Source of the DNA: Pseudomonas borbori
GTDB lineage: Bacteria; Pseudomonadota; Gammaproteobacteria; Pseudomonadales; Pseudomonadaceae
Direction of reading: 5' to 3'
Assembly: GCF_900115555.1 (NCBI RefSeq)
Contig: NZ_FOWX01000005.1
Span: 155,918 to 219,917 of the forward strand
Length of the DNA stretch: 64,000 nucleotides
Shown here piece by piece: positions 38,171 through 46,656 of this stretch; position 1 is the stretch's first letter, and the number at the start of each line of letters is the position of its first letter. A program made the translations under genes and the position numbers. The notes below the pieces were generated by a model. That model was not told the origin of the DNA and searched no databases. It saw only the letters and a program-made list of their open reading frames with translations.

Positions 38171-38602
38171 ATGCGCAAGATACTGCTTGCATTCGATGGT
38201 TCGGACAGCTCGAAACGTGCCCTGCAGTACGTACTCGACTTCGTCCGCATGCATGCTGCAACGCTGGAGGTGCACCTGCTCAACGTGCAGCATGAACCCG
38301 CGCTCTACGGCGAATATGTAAATGATGAAATGATCAGCAATATGCGCCACTCCCTGGAGGTGGCGGCCATTGAGGCGCTCCAATGGCCGGCCGAGCAATT
38401 GCAAACGGCGGAAATTGCCCATGAGAAACATACCGCGTTCGGCAATGTGGCAGAGCAGATAGCCATCGCCGCCAAACAACTGCAGTGCGATACGGTGGTG
38501 ATGGGGACGCGCGGCCTGGGCAGCTTCACCGGCATGCTGCTGGGCTCGGTGGCCACACGGGTGATTCATGAGGTGTCGGTGCCGGTGTTGCTGGTGAAGT
38601 AG
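38171..38602 (+). CDS. Universal stress protein (UspA family), copy 2
   Basis: 143 residues, the same length as copy 1, with the same first 20 residues apart from conservative changes and an identical C-terminal GTRGLGSFTGMLLGSVATRV. The middle (about 45-100) is where the two differ. ATG 38171 has AAAGGAG upstream. It is a tandem duplicate 92 bp downstream of copy 1 with its own promoter element. Confidence 0.93.
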   Translation: MRKILLAFDGSDSSKRALQYVLDFVRMHAATLEVHLLNVQHEPALYGEYVNDEMISNMRHSLEVAAIEALQWPAEQLQTAEIAHEKHTAFGNVAEQIAIAAKQLQCDTVVMGTRGLGSFTGMLLGSVATRVIHEVSVPVLLVK

Positions 38603-39061
38603 CTGTTCGGGGGTTGCGCGAATATCGAAGGCAGGTTCCTCGCCTAGCACAACGTCGGCAGCGGGGCGGGGCCCGCAGCAGGCGGGAGCTTTGCACAACC
38701 GCTCAACCCAATCTGCTGAATCGGCGCCGTCCTGCGGATAAATCGCGTTCTGCCAGCGGTGCCCACGGCGCACCCTATGGAGCAGGCACGCGCCGAGGTG
38801 TGAAAACATCAAACGCCCTCGCGAGAGCGACTCCAGGCGGTCGGGGCAAGATGGGAGCTTCAATACAGGCGGGTGATCGTCGCTGCCAACTGGCAGCGAT
38901 TGCCGGCATTTAACGGCAAATACCCAGCAGCCAGTCAAGGCCGCCACTCGTCGGCTCAGGCACTGACTCGCGATGTGCGTATCCCAAGTACTTTTCTATC
39001 CTTTCTCCAGATTGTGTGGGCAGCCAATATTGGCTGCCTCGCCATGCACGAGGAGGAGGCG
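38603..39061. other. Gene-free interval upstream of the exported oxidoreductase-like gene
   Basis: 459 bp. No frame has credible composition or start. A weak gcgcaccctatgg repeat fragment lies at about 38767-38779, and the only strong signal is the 20-bp palindrome at 39019. Confidence 0.55.
39019..39038. promoter_or_regulatory. Perfect 20-bp palindrome, likely operator
   Basis: GGCAGCCAATATTGGCTGCC is exactly self-complementary and ends 23 bp before the start of the gene at 39062. Its size and symmetry suit a dimeric repressor such as TetR or MarR type; no regulator gene is adjacent. Confidence 0.65.
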
Positions 39062-39787
39062 ATGAAAACACCTACCCAGTGGCTTGCCACCTGCCTGTTG
39101 GGCATCAGTCTGCTGCTGGCGGGCAACCCGCTGCATGCCGAGGACGCGCAGGAGGTATCGAGGATCGGCATCATCGGCACCGGCAACATCGGTGGTGCCT
39201 TGGCGCGTCTGTGGGTGGAGGCTGGGCATGAGGTGCTGATCTCCTCGCGGTACCCTGAGCGCTTGCAGCCATTGGCCGATGAGCTCGGCCCCAGGGCGCG
39301 GGTCGGTACGCCGCAGGAAGCCGCGGCCTTCGGCGAGGTGGTGCTGCTCGCCGTGCCTTACGGCGCCATGCCGCAGATCGCTCGCGATCATGCGCAAGCC
39401 TTGGCCGGCAAGGTGGTGCTCGATGCCGGCAACCCGATCCCCGCGCGCGACGGCGCCATGGCGCAAGAGGCGCGCAGGCTCGGCGCCGGGCTCGCGTCCC
39501 AGGGCTATCTGCCGGGTGCGCGGCTGGTGCGCGCGTTCAATGCCATCGCCGCCTTCAGTTTGCGCAGTCAGGCCCATCGGAGTGGGGAGAAGCTTGCCAT
39601 CCCGCTGGCCGGCGACGACAGCGCGGCGTTGCAGGTGGCCGCCAGGCTGGTCAACGACGCCGGGTTCGACCCGGTGATCGTCGGGCCGCTGAGCAGCGCC
39701 AAGCAGTTCGACTACGGCAGCGGCATCTCGGCCAAAATGCTCAGCGCCCGCCAATTGCGCCGGGAGCTCGGGCTGCAGGAGCCCTGA
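39062..39787 (+). CDS. Exported F420-dependent NADP reductase-like (NPD) Rossmann protein
   Basis: 241 residues. Residues 1-32 form a Sec signal peptide (hydrophobic LATCLLGISLLLAGN, cleavage after LHA). The mature part begins with a dinucleotide fold, RIGIIGTGNIGGALARLWVEAGHEV (core: IGIIGTGNIGGALA). The rest resembles NADPH-dependent F420 reductase / NAD-binding F420-type proteins. An export signal is unusual for this cofactor-binding family. ATG 39062 has GAGGAGG 7 nt upstream. A 20-bp palindrome precedes the gene. Confidence 0.85.
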   Translation: MKTPTQWLATCLLGISLLLAGNPLHAEDAQEVSRIGIIGTGNIGGALARLWVEAGHEVLISSRYPERLQPLADELGPRARVGTPQEAAAFGEVVLLAVPYGAMPQIARDHAQALAGKVVLDAGNPIPARDGAMAQEARRLGAGLASQGYLPGARLVRAFNAIAAFSLRSQAHRSGEKLAIPLAGDDSAALQVAARLVNDAGFDPVIVGPLSSAKQFDYGSGISAKMLSARQLRRELGLQEP

Positions 39788-39792
39788 AGGCA

Positions 39793-39981
39793 TTACTGCG
39801 CCGTCAGGCGCTCCAGCTCGCGGCGCACCATGGCGGCGTATGCGGCCGGGCTCAGGCGGTAGAGCTCGCTCGCCACCCAAGGCAGCCAGCGCGCCCCGAG
39901 GGTCTCCCGTTCGGCCAGCAGACGTCTGGCCTCGATGCTCGCCTGCTCAGCGCGTTGCTGGTGAAACTCCGCTCGGCTCAT
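39793..39981 (-). CDS. Small hypothetical protein
   Basis: 62 residues, soluble and Arg/Glu/Ala-rich. It is predicted mostly helical, with a conserved-looking core RWLPWVASELYRLSPAAYAAMV. ATG 39981 has AGGAG about 8 nt upstream. It lies 65 bp downstream of the TauE/SafE transporter gene in the same direction and may share its transcript. Family not recognised. Confidence 0.7.
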   Translation of the reverse strand: MSRAEFHQQRAEQASIEARRLLAERETLGARWLPWVASELYRLSPAAYAAMVRRELERLTAQ

Positions 39982-40046
39982 TGCTGGTCTCCTGTTGGGT
40001 TTGCCCGCCTGAATAACAGAGTCGTCAGGCATTCGCCAGCCGGCTC

Positions 40047-40781
40047 CTACAGGTTCTGCCAGATCAGTTGGACGCCCGCCAGCAACATGCCCAGGCGGGC
40101 GATGCGGTAGAACCAGCCGTGATTGACCCGCGATTGCAGCCACAGGCCGCTCCACACACCCAGCGGTACGATCGGTGCCAGCATCAGGCTGAGCAGCAGA
40201 TTCTCCTCGCTGAACTGGCCCAGGGCCGCGTAGGGGATCAGTTTCAGGGCGTTGGTGAGCAGGAAGAACATATTGATGGTGGCGACGTAGCGCACCTTGT
40301 CGAGCTGTTGCGGCAGCAGGTGCATCATCACCGGTGGGCCGCCGGCGTGGGCGACAAAGCTGGTGAAGCCGGCCAGGGCCGAGAGCAGGGTACCGCGGCC
40401 CTGGTGCAGCGGGCGCGGCGTCTGGCTGCTGTTAATCAGGCCCAGCAGTACGAAGGACACGGCGATCACCCCGATCAGCAAGCCGATCAGGCTTTCATTG
40501 AGCAGCTCGAAGGTCAGCGAACCGATACCGATGCCGATCAGCGCGCCGGGCATCATCACTTTCAGGTTGGCCAGATCCCACTTGCCGAAATAGGCCTTGA
40601 GTCCCACCACATCGGCCAGGCAGAGAATTGGCAGCATCACCGCCGCCGCCTGCTTCGGCGTGCTGGCCAACGCCAGCAGCGGCACCGCGATACCGCCCAG
40701 GGCGCCACCGAAGCCACCTTTGGAGAGCCCGGTGAGGAACACCGCCGGGAGGGCGAACAGGAGGAAATCGGACAGACTCAT
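40047..40781 (-). CDS. TSUP family transporter (TauE/SafE)
   Basis: 244-residue membrane protein with about eight helices. The family hallmarks are the start GLSKGGFGGALGGIAVPLL and the mid-protein FVAHAGGPPVMMHLLPQ. TSUP proteins export sulfite, sulfoacetate or related organic anions; the substrate here is unknown. ATG 40781 was chosen over a nearby upstream start because it begins directly at the first helix. Confidence 0.9.
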   Translation of the reverse strand: MSLSDFLLFALPAVFLTGLSKGGFGGALGGIAVPLLALASTPKQAAAVMLPILCLADVVGLKAYFGKWDLANLKVMMPGALIGIGIGSLTFELLNESLIGLLIGVIAVSFVLLGLINSSQTPRPLHQGRGTLLSALAGFTSFVAHAGGPPVMMHLLPQQLDKVRYVATINMFFLLTNALKLIPYAALGQFSEENLLLSLMLAPIVPLGVWSGLWLQSRVNHGWFYRIARLGMLLAGVQLIWQNL

Positions 40782-40996
40782 AAGGCAGACCACGGCGCAG
40801 AGGCTCGCAGGTTAAGGGCCGCGCAGGTTAGCAGAGGGCGGGCCGTTGCTGAATGCCGTTTGCGGGGATTGCTGCCGCCGGTTCCGCGCAGGAGGGCGCG
40901 GCTGACTGTGTGGCTGTTTAGTCGAGCGACTGTATATGGATGCGCTCTGCCGTGGCTGCTCTAATGGCCGCTCACCCGTGCTGATGAGGACGCGCC

Positions 40997-41875
40997 ATGT
41001 CGCCCAAGGATTTGCTGTTGGCGCTGGTCGTGATCATCGTCTGGGGCCTGAACTTCGTGGTGATCAAGGTCGGCCTGGATGACATGCCGCCGATGCTGCT
41101 GGGGGCGTTGCGGTTCATGCTCGCGGCCTTTCCGGCGATCCTGTTCATCAGGCGCCCGCAGATCCCGCTGCGCTGGCTGCTGCTCTACGGCCTGACCATC
41201 TCGCTGGGTCAGTTCGCCTTCCTGTTCTATGCCATGTCGGTGGGCATGCCGGCGGGCCTGGCCTCGCTGGTGCTGCAATCCCAGGCGTTCTTCACCCTGT
41301 TGTTCGCCGCGCTGTTTCTCGGCGAACGCCTGCGTGCGACCAATTTGCTCGGGCTGCTGGTGGCGGCGGCGGGCTTGCTGCTGATCGGTCTGCAGGGCGA
41401 CCGCTTGATGACCGTGGCCGGGTTCTTCCTGACCATTGGCGCGGCCTCGATGTGGGCGCTGGGCAATATCGTCACGCGCAAGCTGGGCAAGGTGAACCTG
41501 GTCGGCCTGGTGGTCTGGGGCAGCCTGGTGCCACCGCTGCCATTTCTGGCGCTGTCCTGGCAGCTGGAAGGGCCCGAGGCGATCGGGGCCGCGCTACGTG
41601 GGATCAATCTGGATTCGATCCTGGTGCTGATCTACCTGGCCTTCGGCGCGACCATTCTCGGCTATGGCCTGTGGAGCCGCCTGCTGTCGCGCTACCCGGC
41701 CAGCCAGGTGGCGCCGTTCTCGCTGCTGGTGCCGGTGGTGGGGCTGACGTCCTCGGCGCTGCTGCTCGATGAGCGCCTCGGCCCGCTGCAAGTGCTCGGC
41801 GCGCTGCTGGTCATGCTCGGGCTGCTGATCAACGTCTGCGGCGGCTGGCTGTACGGGCGCCTGCGTCTGGCTTGA
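40997..41875 (+). CDS. EamA (DMT) family transporter, second
   Basis: 292 residues, ten helices in two EamA repeats. It starts VVIIVWGLNFVVIKVGL and ends with the second-repeat motif VPVVGLTSSALLLDERLG. It is closest in style to O-acetylserine/cysteine exporter (EamA/YdeD)-type proteins, but the substrate is not proven. It is a single gene, unrelated in position to the first EamA gene at 31.5 kb. Confidence 0.9.
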   Translation: MSPKDLLLALVVIIVWGLNFVVIKVGLDDMPPMLLGALRFMLAAFPAILFIRRPQIPLRWLLLYGLTISLGQFAFLFYAMSVGMPAGLASLVLQSQAFFTLLFAALFLGERLRATNLLGLLVAAAGLLLIGLQGDRLMTVAGFFLTIGAASMWALGNIVTRKLGKVNLVGLVVWGSLVPPLPFLALSWQLEGPEAIGAALRGINLDSILVLIYLAFGATILGYGLWSRLLSRYPASQVAPFSLLVPVVGLTSSALLLDERLGPLQVLGALLVMLGLLINVCGGWLYGRLRLA

Positions 41876-41898
41876 TGACGCCTGGTGCTTCAGTGCGG

Positions 41899-42156
41899 TT
41901 AGCGCTTGCCCATGGAGCGGCGGGTGCCATTCGGTGCCGGGCCGATCTTCTTTTCGTGAGCGGACTTGTTGCCCTTGCGCTGCCAGGCCTGGCCAGCGTT
42001 CTTGGCCGAGGCGCCCGCAGCGGCGGAGAACAGCGAGGCAAAGCCCGGCAGGCCGGCCTTTTTAGCCAGGATCGGCGCGTCGGTTGCGGCTGTGGTGGGT
42101 TCGATTTCGGCAGCCTGGGTGGCGAGCGTTGGGTCAGGCGAGTGGGTGCTGGTCAT
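41899..42156 (-). CDS. Small basic hypothetical protein
   Basis: 85 residues. A Thr/Ala-rich N-terminal half is followed by a strongly basic C-terminal tail (GQAWQRKGNKSAHEKKIGPAPNGTRRSMGKR; core: RKGNKSAHEKKIG). It may bind nucleic acid, but that is only suggested by charge. ATG 42156 was preferred as the start of the compact frame. It is convergent with the second EamA gene. Confidence 0.65.
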   Translation of the reverse strand: MTSTHSPDPTLATQAAEIEPTTAATDAPILAKKAGLPGFASLFSAAAGASAKNAGQAWQRKGNKSAHEKKIGPAPNGTRRSMGKR

Positions 42157-42383
42157 GGAAGGTCCGCGGCTGCCGAGGGGAAGTGGGGCGCGAGTATACT
42201 CGGCTATTCGCCGTGACCACATTCCGTTGATCGACCTCGTCTGTGACGCCTGGAGTCACGCTATTGCCTGGGCACGATCGACGAAGTTTTACCCTTGGCT
42301 TACCCACGGCTGACCTCAGCTGACGCGTAACCGTTGTTTGATGGACGTAGGGGAATACGTCCCCTTGGATACCGGAGGTACTT

Positions 42384-42734
42384 ATGCTCAGTCGAATTTC
42401 CAAGGTTGTACTGTTGGCCGGATGCCTGGTGGCGGCAGGCGGTGCTTCCGCTTTCGAGCGAAGCGATGTCGTCCCTGTGATCGCCGGCGTTGCCGTCGGC
42501 GCGCTACTGGTCTCCACGTTGAATAACTCCCATGACGACCGCCACCGCCATGATTACCGCCAGCCGCAACGGGTGGTGCATTACGCCCCACGCCCCAGCC
42601 GGCATCACCGCTACCGTTACGCGCCACGCCAGGTGCGTTATGTGGCCTTACCGGTCCGCGAGGTTCGCGGGTATTACCGCAATGATCGTGGCTATCGCGA
42701 CCAGCGTAATCATCGTGATTATCGCCGCAATTGA
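42384..42734 (+). CDS. Exported His/Arg/Tyr-rich protein
   Basis: 116 residues. The signal peptide ends GGASA, a short hydrophobic segment (VVPVIAGVAVGALLVSTL) follows, and then a highly basic tail rich in His, Arg and Tyr with RGYRDQRNHRDYRR at the end. Likely envelope-located; possible metal or nucleic-acid binding is speculation. GGAGG lies 5 nt upstream of the ATG. A small stem, GGACGTA/TACGTCC (42343-42362), precedes the ribosome site. Confidence 0.8.
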   Translation: MLSRISKVVLLAGCLVAAGGASAFERSDVVPVIAGVAVGALLVSTLNNSHDDRHRHDYRQPQRVVHYAPRPSRHHRYRYAPRQVRYVALPVREVRGYYRNDRGYRDQRNHRDYRRN

Positions 42735-42781
42735 GGGCGCGTGTTGCCATGCTGCTCTTCCGTTACTGAAGAAACCCCGAT

Positions 42782-42807
42782 GGCGCCCACGCTCCAGCGT
42801 GGGCGCC
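42782..42807. terminator. Strong hairpin after the His/Arg-rich gene
   Basis: GGCGCCCACGCT / AGCGTGGGCGCC, a 12-bp perfect stem with a 2-nt loop. There is no T-run, so it may be a REP-type hairpin or a weak terminator between two convergent genes. Confidence 0.6.
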
Positions 42808-42874
42808 TGCCGGTGACGCCACACGTCGCGCGGTTGGGTGGGCGCGCGTAGCAGGTGTCCGCTTGGACAAGGTT

Positions 42875-44590
42875 TCAGGCACGCGGCAGCTGATCGAGCA
42901 GCTTGATGAAGTTGCGTTTGGCTTTGTAGGTCTGGCGCAACTTGATCAGTTCGGCAGTGAAGGCGGTGTCGAGCTGTTGAGCGCGCATCAGTGTGCCCAT
43001 TCGCCGGATCAGGCCGATGGCTCTTTGATAGGCCTGATTGTTGGTCTGCTGAATGATCGGCTCGAGCATGCGGCGATACAGGCCGATGGCGTCTATCGGG
43101 CGGGTGCTTTCCAGTTTGAGTGCCAGGTCGTGGAGCAACTCCACTCTATGGTCGCCCTGTTGGCTGAGCAGCCAGGCCGCATCGAGGTCTTCCTCCCACA
43201 GGGCAATCGCCAGGCGTAGCGAGCGTGCGTTGGCCTGTGACTGCGGGTTGTTTTCGGTTGCCCCGGTCAGCCGCGCCAGGGCGCGCTGGCGTTGTTCGGA
43301 CGCGCGCTGCAGGCGTTGCGCCAGGCCTTGCAGCTTCTGGTAGTTGCTCAGTGAGGGCGCTTCGTCGAACTGCACCCAGGTCAATTGCAAGGCCTGTTCA
43401 TCACGGCCGCAGAGCAGGTACTGCTGCGCCAGGAAATCGCGCAGGCGGTTGTCGGTTCTATGGGGGAAGGCGGCCATGCCACGCTCGGCCCAGTGCCGTG
43501 CCATATCGCTATTACCGGCTTCGGCATAGAGCTGGGCGATGTTCAGGTAGTGGTGGGCCGCAGTCAGGTCGTGGGCCTTGATGGCGACCAGGGCATCCAG
43601 ATCGCCGTCGAGTTCGGCCAGGGTGGTCATGATGCGGGTGATGCAGGAGCGGTTACCGCCGTACTGCGGCCGATCCGTGGCGGTCAGTGTCGGCACCCGG
43701 CGCCATTCGGCCTGGGCCAGGCGGCGGAAATGCTCCAGGCCACTGTCGCCGAGCACCTCCCGATACTGCCTGGCGCAGTTGTAGAAGCTGTCGAGGTTTT
43801 CATCCATTTCCAGCTGAAACAGGCGTTCGGCGAGCTCGACAGGGTCGGGGTTGATCAGGTTGCAGGCGTGCAGATGAAGATGCGTGAGGCGCTGCAGCGC
43901 CTGTTCCAGTTCCTCGCAAGACTCCTCGACCTGCTCTCGAGCCTGTTCGACGCGGGGAATGGCATATTCGCTCAGTTCGATAAGCAAGGCCGCGCTCTCG
44001 GGGCTCAGCAGCTCTTCGAGGGCATCGGTCAGCGTCAGCAGGTCATCGCCAAGACTTGAGGCCTGCCGCCAATCGAGAAATTCCTCGACTGTGGTCGCTT
44101 CGTCGATGGCACGGTACCAGTCCGTGGCGCCGTCACTTGTGCCGTTGCTGCGTTTGCCGAGGTCGATCTTGAGCCGCAGGCTGCGATGCAGAGCGTTATC
44201 GCGCATCGCGATGTCGAACAGCAGGCTGGCCAGTTCCGCCTGCGGTTGTCGGTTCAGCCAGTCGCGGATTTCCAGGTCGGGATCTGTGTCAGCCTCGGCC
44301 TGGCCCGGTTCCAGCGCCTCGAGCCAGGCCAGACCGACGGCGACCACATGCTTGCAGAAGTTGCCGTCCGCCGCGTGGCGGCAGGTGCAGCGGAAGTCGA
44401 GGCGCTCGGCCGATTTGCTTAGCTGGACCTGATAGCGCTCACTGCCCTTTACCCATGCCTGGACGCTGCTGGGGCCGACCTCCAGGGCGCTGACCAGACC
44501 TTCCTTGAAGTAGTCGAGGCCGCGCTCGGCGATAATCGGGCCGGCGCGGCCGAGCAGTTCGTCGAGGCTCGGAGCGGTGGCGGAGGTCAT
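42875..44590 (-). CDS. SWIM zinc finger family protein
   Basis: 571 residues. The SWIM motif, Cys68-x-Cys70 then Cys79-x-His81, is present in FRCTCRHAADGNFCKHV. After it comes a long helical region with TPR-like character (LDFLAQQYLLCGRDEQALQL and similar). SWIM domains bind DNA or protein partners; the function of this class is unknown. The preferred start is ATG 44590; ribosome site weak (AAGGA, 12 nt away). Confidence 0.85.
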   Translation of the reverse strand: MTSATAPSLDELLGRAGPIIAERGLDYFKEGLVSALEVGPSSVQAWVKGSERYQVQLSKSAERLDFRCTCRHAADGNFCKHVVAVGLAWLEALEPGQAEADTDPDLEIRDWLNRQPQAELASLLFDIAMRDNALHRSLRLKIDLGKRSNGTSDGATDWYRAIDEATTVEEFLDWRQASSLGDDLLTLTDALEELLSPESAALLIELSEYAIPRVEQAREQVEESCEELEQALQRLTHLHLHACNLINPDPVELAERLFQLEMDENLDSFYNCARQYREVLGDSGLEHFRRLAQAEWRRVPTLTATDRPQYGGNRSCITRIMTTLAELDGDLDALVAIKAHDLTAAHHYLNIAQLYAEAGNSDMARHWAERGMAAFPHRTDNRLRDFLAQQYLLCGRDEQALQLTWVQFDEAPSLSNYQKLQGLAQRLQRASEQRQRALARLTGATENNPQSQANARSLRLAIALWEEDLDAAWLLSQQGDHRVELLHDLALKLESTRPIDAIGLYRRMLEPIIQQTNNQAYQRAIGLIRRMGTLMRAQQLDTAFTAELIKLRQTYKAKRNFIKLLDQLPRA

Positions 44591-44855
44591 GCTCGAGGTG
44601 ATCCTTGTGTGGGCGGTCGAGTCGATCAGGGGCATATTCTAGCGAGGTTGTCGGTATGCGAAATACCTGGCTTGGCCTGCTTGCCATCTGTTGATACCCG
44701 GTTACCTCAGGGTTCCGCCTACTCCAGGATCTTGCCGGACCGGCCGTCCGGCCGTAACCCGTCATCTTTTGCCTCAAGGGGCTACCCTGAGATAAGCCGC
44801 CCCAGCCTGAGCCGAAGGGCAAATTCGGGTGCAGGTCCAACATGAGGAAATCCGC

Positions 44856-45188
44856 ATGGAAAATAAAACAGAGCTCGAGACCTATCAGCGCTTGAGAAGG
44901 CAGCACCCGGATTATTTCGATGCCGTGGAGGCGCTGGGCAAGGCCGTACGCAATGCTGGCCCGCTGGAGCAACAGGCCATTCAACTGGTGCAACTGGGCG
45001 CCGCGGCGGCCATCCGTTCCGAGGGCGCAGTGCACAGCCATGTCCGCCGGGCGCTGGAAGCGGGCGCCAGCGCAGAGCAGATCCACCATGCGCTGCTTTC
45101 GCTTACCAGCACTATCGGTTTCCCGACCGTGGTGGCGGCGTTGAGTTGGGCGGACGATGTGATCGGTAAGGCCAAGCTCGATGGCTAA
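44856..45188 (+). CDS. Carboxymuconolactone decarboxylase family protein
   Basis: 110 residues, all helical, with the CMD/AhpD-like core IQLVQLGAAAAIRSEGAVHSHVRRALEAGAS (core: AIRSEGAVHSHVRRALEAG). The AhpD CxxC redox pair is replaced (VHSH), so peroxidase-type chemistry is unlikely. Function unknown. ATG 44856 has GAGGAA upstream. Confidence 0.88.
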   Translation: MENKTELETYQRLRRQHPDYFDAVEALGKAVRNAGPLEQQAIQLVQLGAAAAIRSEGAVHSHVRRALEAGASAEQIHHALLSLTSTIGFPTVVAALSWADDVIGKAKLDG

Positions 45189-45263
45189 TGGCAATCCGCG
45201 ATCCTGTTGGGCTTCGCTCCTCGGCAGCAACCTGCAATCGGGCTCTGCAGCGCAGAGGAGGTT

Positions 45264-45294
45264 GAGCGTACCTGTGCCTGGCCCAGGTACGCTC
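45264..45294 (-). terminator. Hairpin downstream of ppiC
   Basis: GAGCGTACCTG / CAGGTACGCTC, an 11-bp perfect stem with a 9-nt loop, 8 bp past the ppiC stop. It lacks a T-run. Confidence 0.6.
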
Positions 45295-45301
45295 CAGGCA
45301 G

Positions 45302-45583
45302 TCAGTCCTGGCGGCTGGTGACTTCGAGCAGGTGGTAACCGAACTGGGTTTTCACCGGACCTTGCACCACATTGAGCGGGGCGCTGAACACCACGGTGTC
45401 GAATTCCTTGACCATCTGGCCCGGGCCGAACGAACCGAGGTCGCCGCCGCTGCGGCTGGACGGGCAGGTGGAATTGTCTTTGGCAACCTGGGCGAAGTCG
45501 GCACCGCCTTCGATAGCGGCTTTCAGTTCGAGGCACTTGGCTTCGGATGCAACCAGGATGTGACGGGCAGTGGCTTTGGCCAT
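45302..45583 (-). CDS. ppiC: Parvulin-type peptidyl-prolyl isomerase PpiC
   Basis: 93-residue single parvulin domain that speeds cis-trans isomerisation of prolyl bonds in the cytosol. Hallmarks are RHILVASEAKC, the GGDLGSFGPGQMV stretch, and the C-terminal FGYHLLEV. Length equals E. coli PpiC (93). No signal peptide is present. Confidence 0.95.
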   Translation of the reverse strand: MAKATARHILVASEAKCLELKAAIEGGADFAQVAKDNSTCPSSRSGGDLGSFGPGQMVKEFDTVVFSAPLNVVQGPVKTQFGYHLLEVTSRQD

Positions 45584-45727
45584 GGGGGATTACTCCTTTT
45601 CAAATAAGCTGCAGAGCCTACCGCAATCAGGCCGCTATTAAAACGCTGGACCGGGCAGGGCCAGCGTCGCTGGTGCAGCCCCTCGGGCGCACTGGTGGCA
45701 AGTCGTTTACGGGGCCAACATTGAAAA

Positions 45728-45844
45728 CTGAGCACGCTGTTTCGCATCGGTCTGAGCTGCGATCGTTTGGTCGGAGCCGGTCGTCCGTGGATCGCCGCGC
45801 CGCTCGTTGCCCTGGTCGCCGCGACCATTGCCCTGGGCGGCTGA
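45728..45844 (+). pseudogene. Possible remnant of a membrane-protein 3' end
   Basis: A 38-codon open stretch without a start codon in place encodes RPWIAAPLVALVAATIALGG at its end, which looks like a final membrane helix. A stop lies immediately upstream. It could be a decayed gene end or chance. Confidence 0.25.
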
Positions 45845-45866
45845 CCGGGGTGATTGCTCGCGAGCT

Positions 45867-45912
45867 TTGATGCAGGTCAATGGGGCTGGCGAGTATCTGC
45901 AACTATGCTTGT
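45867..45912 (+). promoter_or_regulatory. Anr/FNR-type promoter of the third universal stress gene
   Basis: TTGATGCAGGTCAA (45867-45880) matches the Anr/FNR consensus TTGAT-N4-ATCAA at all but one position. Its centre lies about 42 bp before the start predicted from the -10 TATGCT (45904-45909), the usual class II activator position. The -10 sits in CTATGCTTGT, as in the other two usp genes. The rest of 45584-45954 shows only the small remnant at 45728. Confidence 0.7.
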
Positions 45913-45954
45913 GACGGTCACCACACGGCCATCATCATCGGCAGGGAGAACGCT

Positions 45955-46383
45955 ATGCATAATGTACTGGTTCCATTCGACGGCTCGCCCAGCGCCAAGC
46001 GGGCAATTCAATACCTGGTGGATTCCGCTCGGAGCAATCCGAACCTGTCGGTGCATGTGATCAACGTGCAGACCGAACCGACCTTCTTTGGCAACTACGG
46101 CTCGGCGAGCATGATCGAGCAGTTCAATGCTGCGGCCCTGGAGCATGCGGGGGCGATCAATGCCGAGGCTGTGGCGTTGCTCGGGGCGGCCAAGATCCGC
46201 TGCCAGTCCCATGAGGTGCTGGGCGAGGTGGTGACCGAGGTGACCCAGGCCGCCGCGAAGTACGGCTGCGACACCGTGGTCATGGGCACCCGTGGGATGA
46301 GCAGCTTGGGCAACCTGGTGATGGGCTCGGTGGCCAGCCGGGTGGTGCACGGGGTGCCGGTGCCTGTGCTGCTGGTCAAATAG
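45955..46383 (+). CDS. Universal stress protein (UspA family), copy 3
   Basis: 142 residues with start HNVLVPFDGSPSAKRAI and ATP-type motif GTRGMSSLGNLVMGSVASRVVHG (core: GTRGMSSLGNLVMGSVASRV). It is more diverged from copies 1 and 2, which lie 7.5 kb away. GGGAG stands about 8 nt before ATG 45955. The best Anr box of the three is upstream, so low-oxygen induction is expected. Confidence 0.93.
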   Translation: MHNVLVPFDGSPSAKRAIQYLVDSARSNPNLSVHVINVQTEPTFFGNYGSASMIEQFNAAALEHAGAINAEAVALLGAAKIRCQSHEVLGEVVTEVTQAAAKYGCDTVVMGTRGMSSLGNLVMGSVASRVVHGVPVPVLLVK

Positions 46384-46465
46384 CGGCTTTTGCGGCTGGG
46401 GCAGCGCAGCATCCTGGTGTCCTGTCGCGCAATAATCGTTGCTCAAGCGGCAACGCCTGGCCTGT

Positions 46466-46488
46466 GTAGGGTGCGCTGTGCGCACCAC
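46466..46488. repeat. Single arm of the gtagggtgcgc palindromic repeat
   Basis: GTAGGGTGCGCTGTGCGCAC carries the inner palindrome gtgcgc..gcgcac. Related to the pair at 33627-33716. Confidence 0.6.
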
Positions 46489-46656
46489 TGGCAGCCCGGT
46501 GCACGAGCCGGTGTCAGCGAAACAATAACTCGGGGCCAGGGTATGGCCCGCTGCAGTCGTTGTCGGGACCGTGGACAACTTCCGTTGGCGTGGATCGTCT
46601 AAAATTCGTACGGGAGCGAATAGAGAATACGGACATCCACTTCAGGAGGTCTTGTC

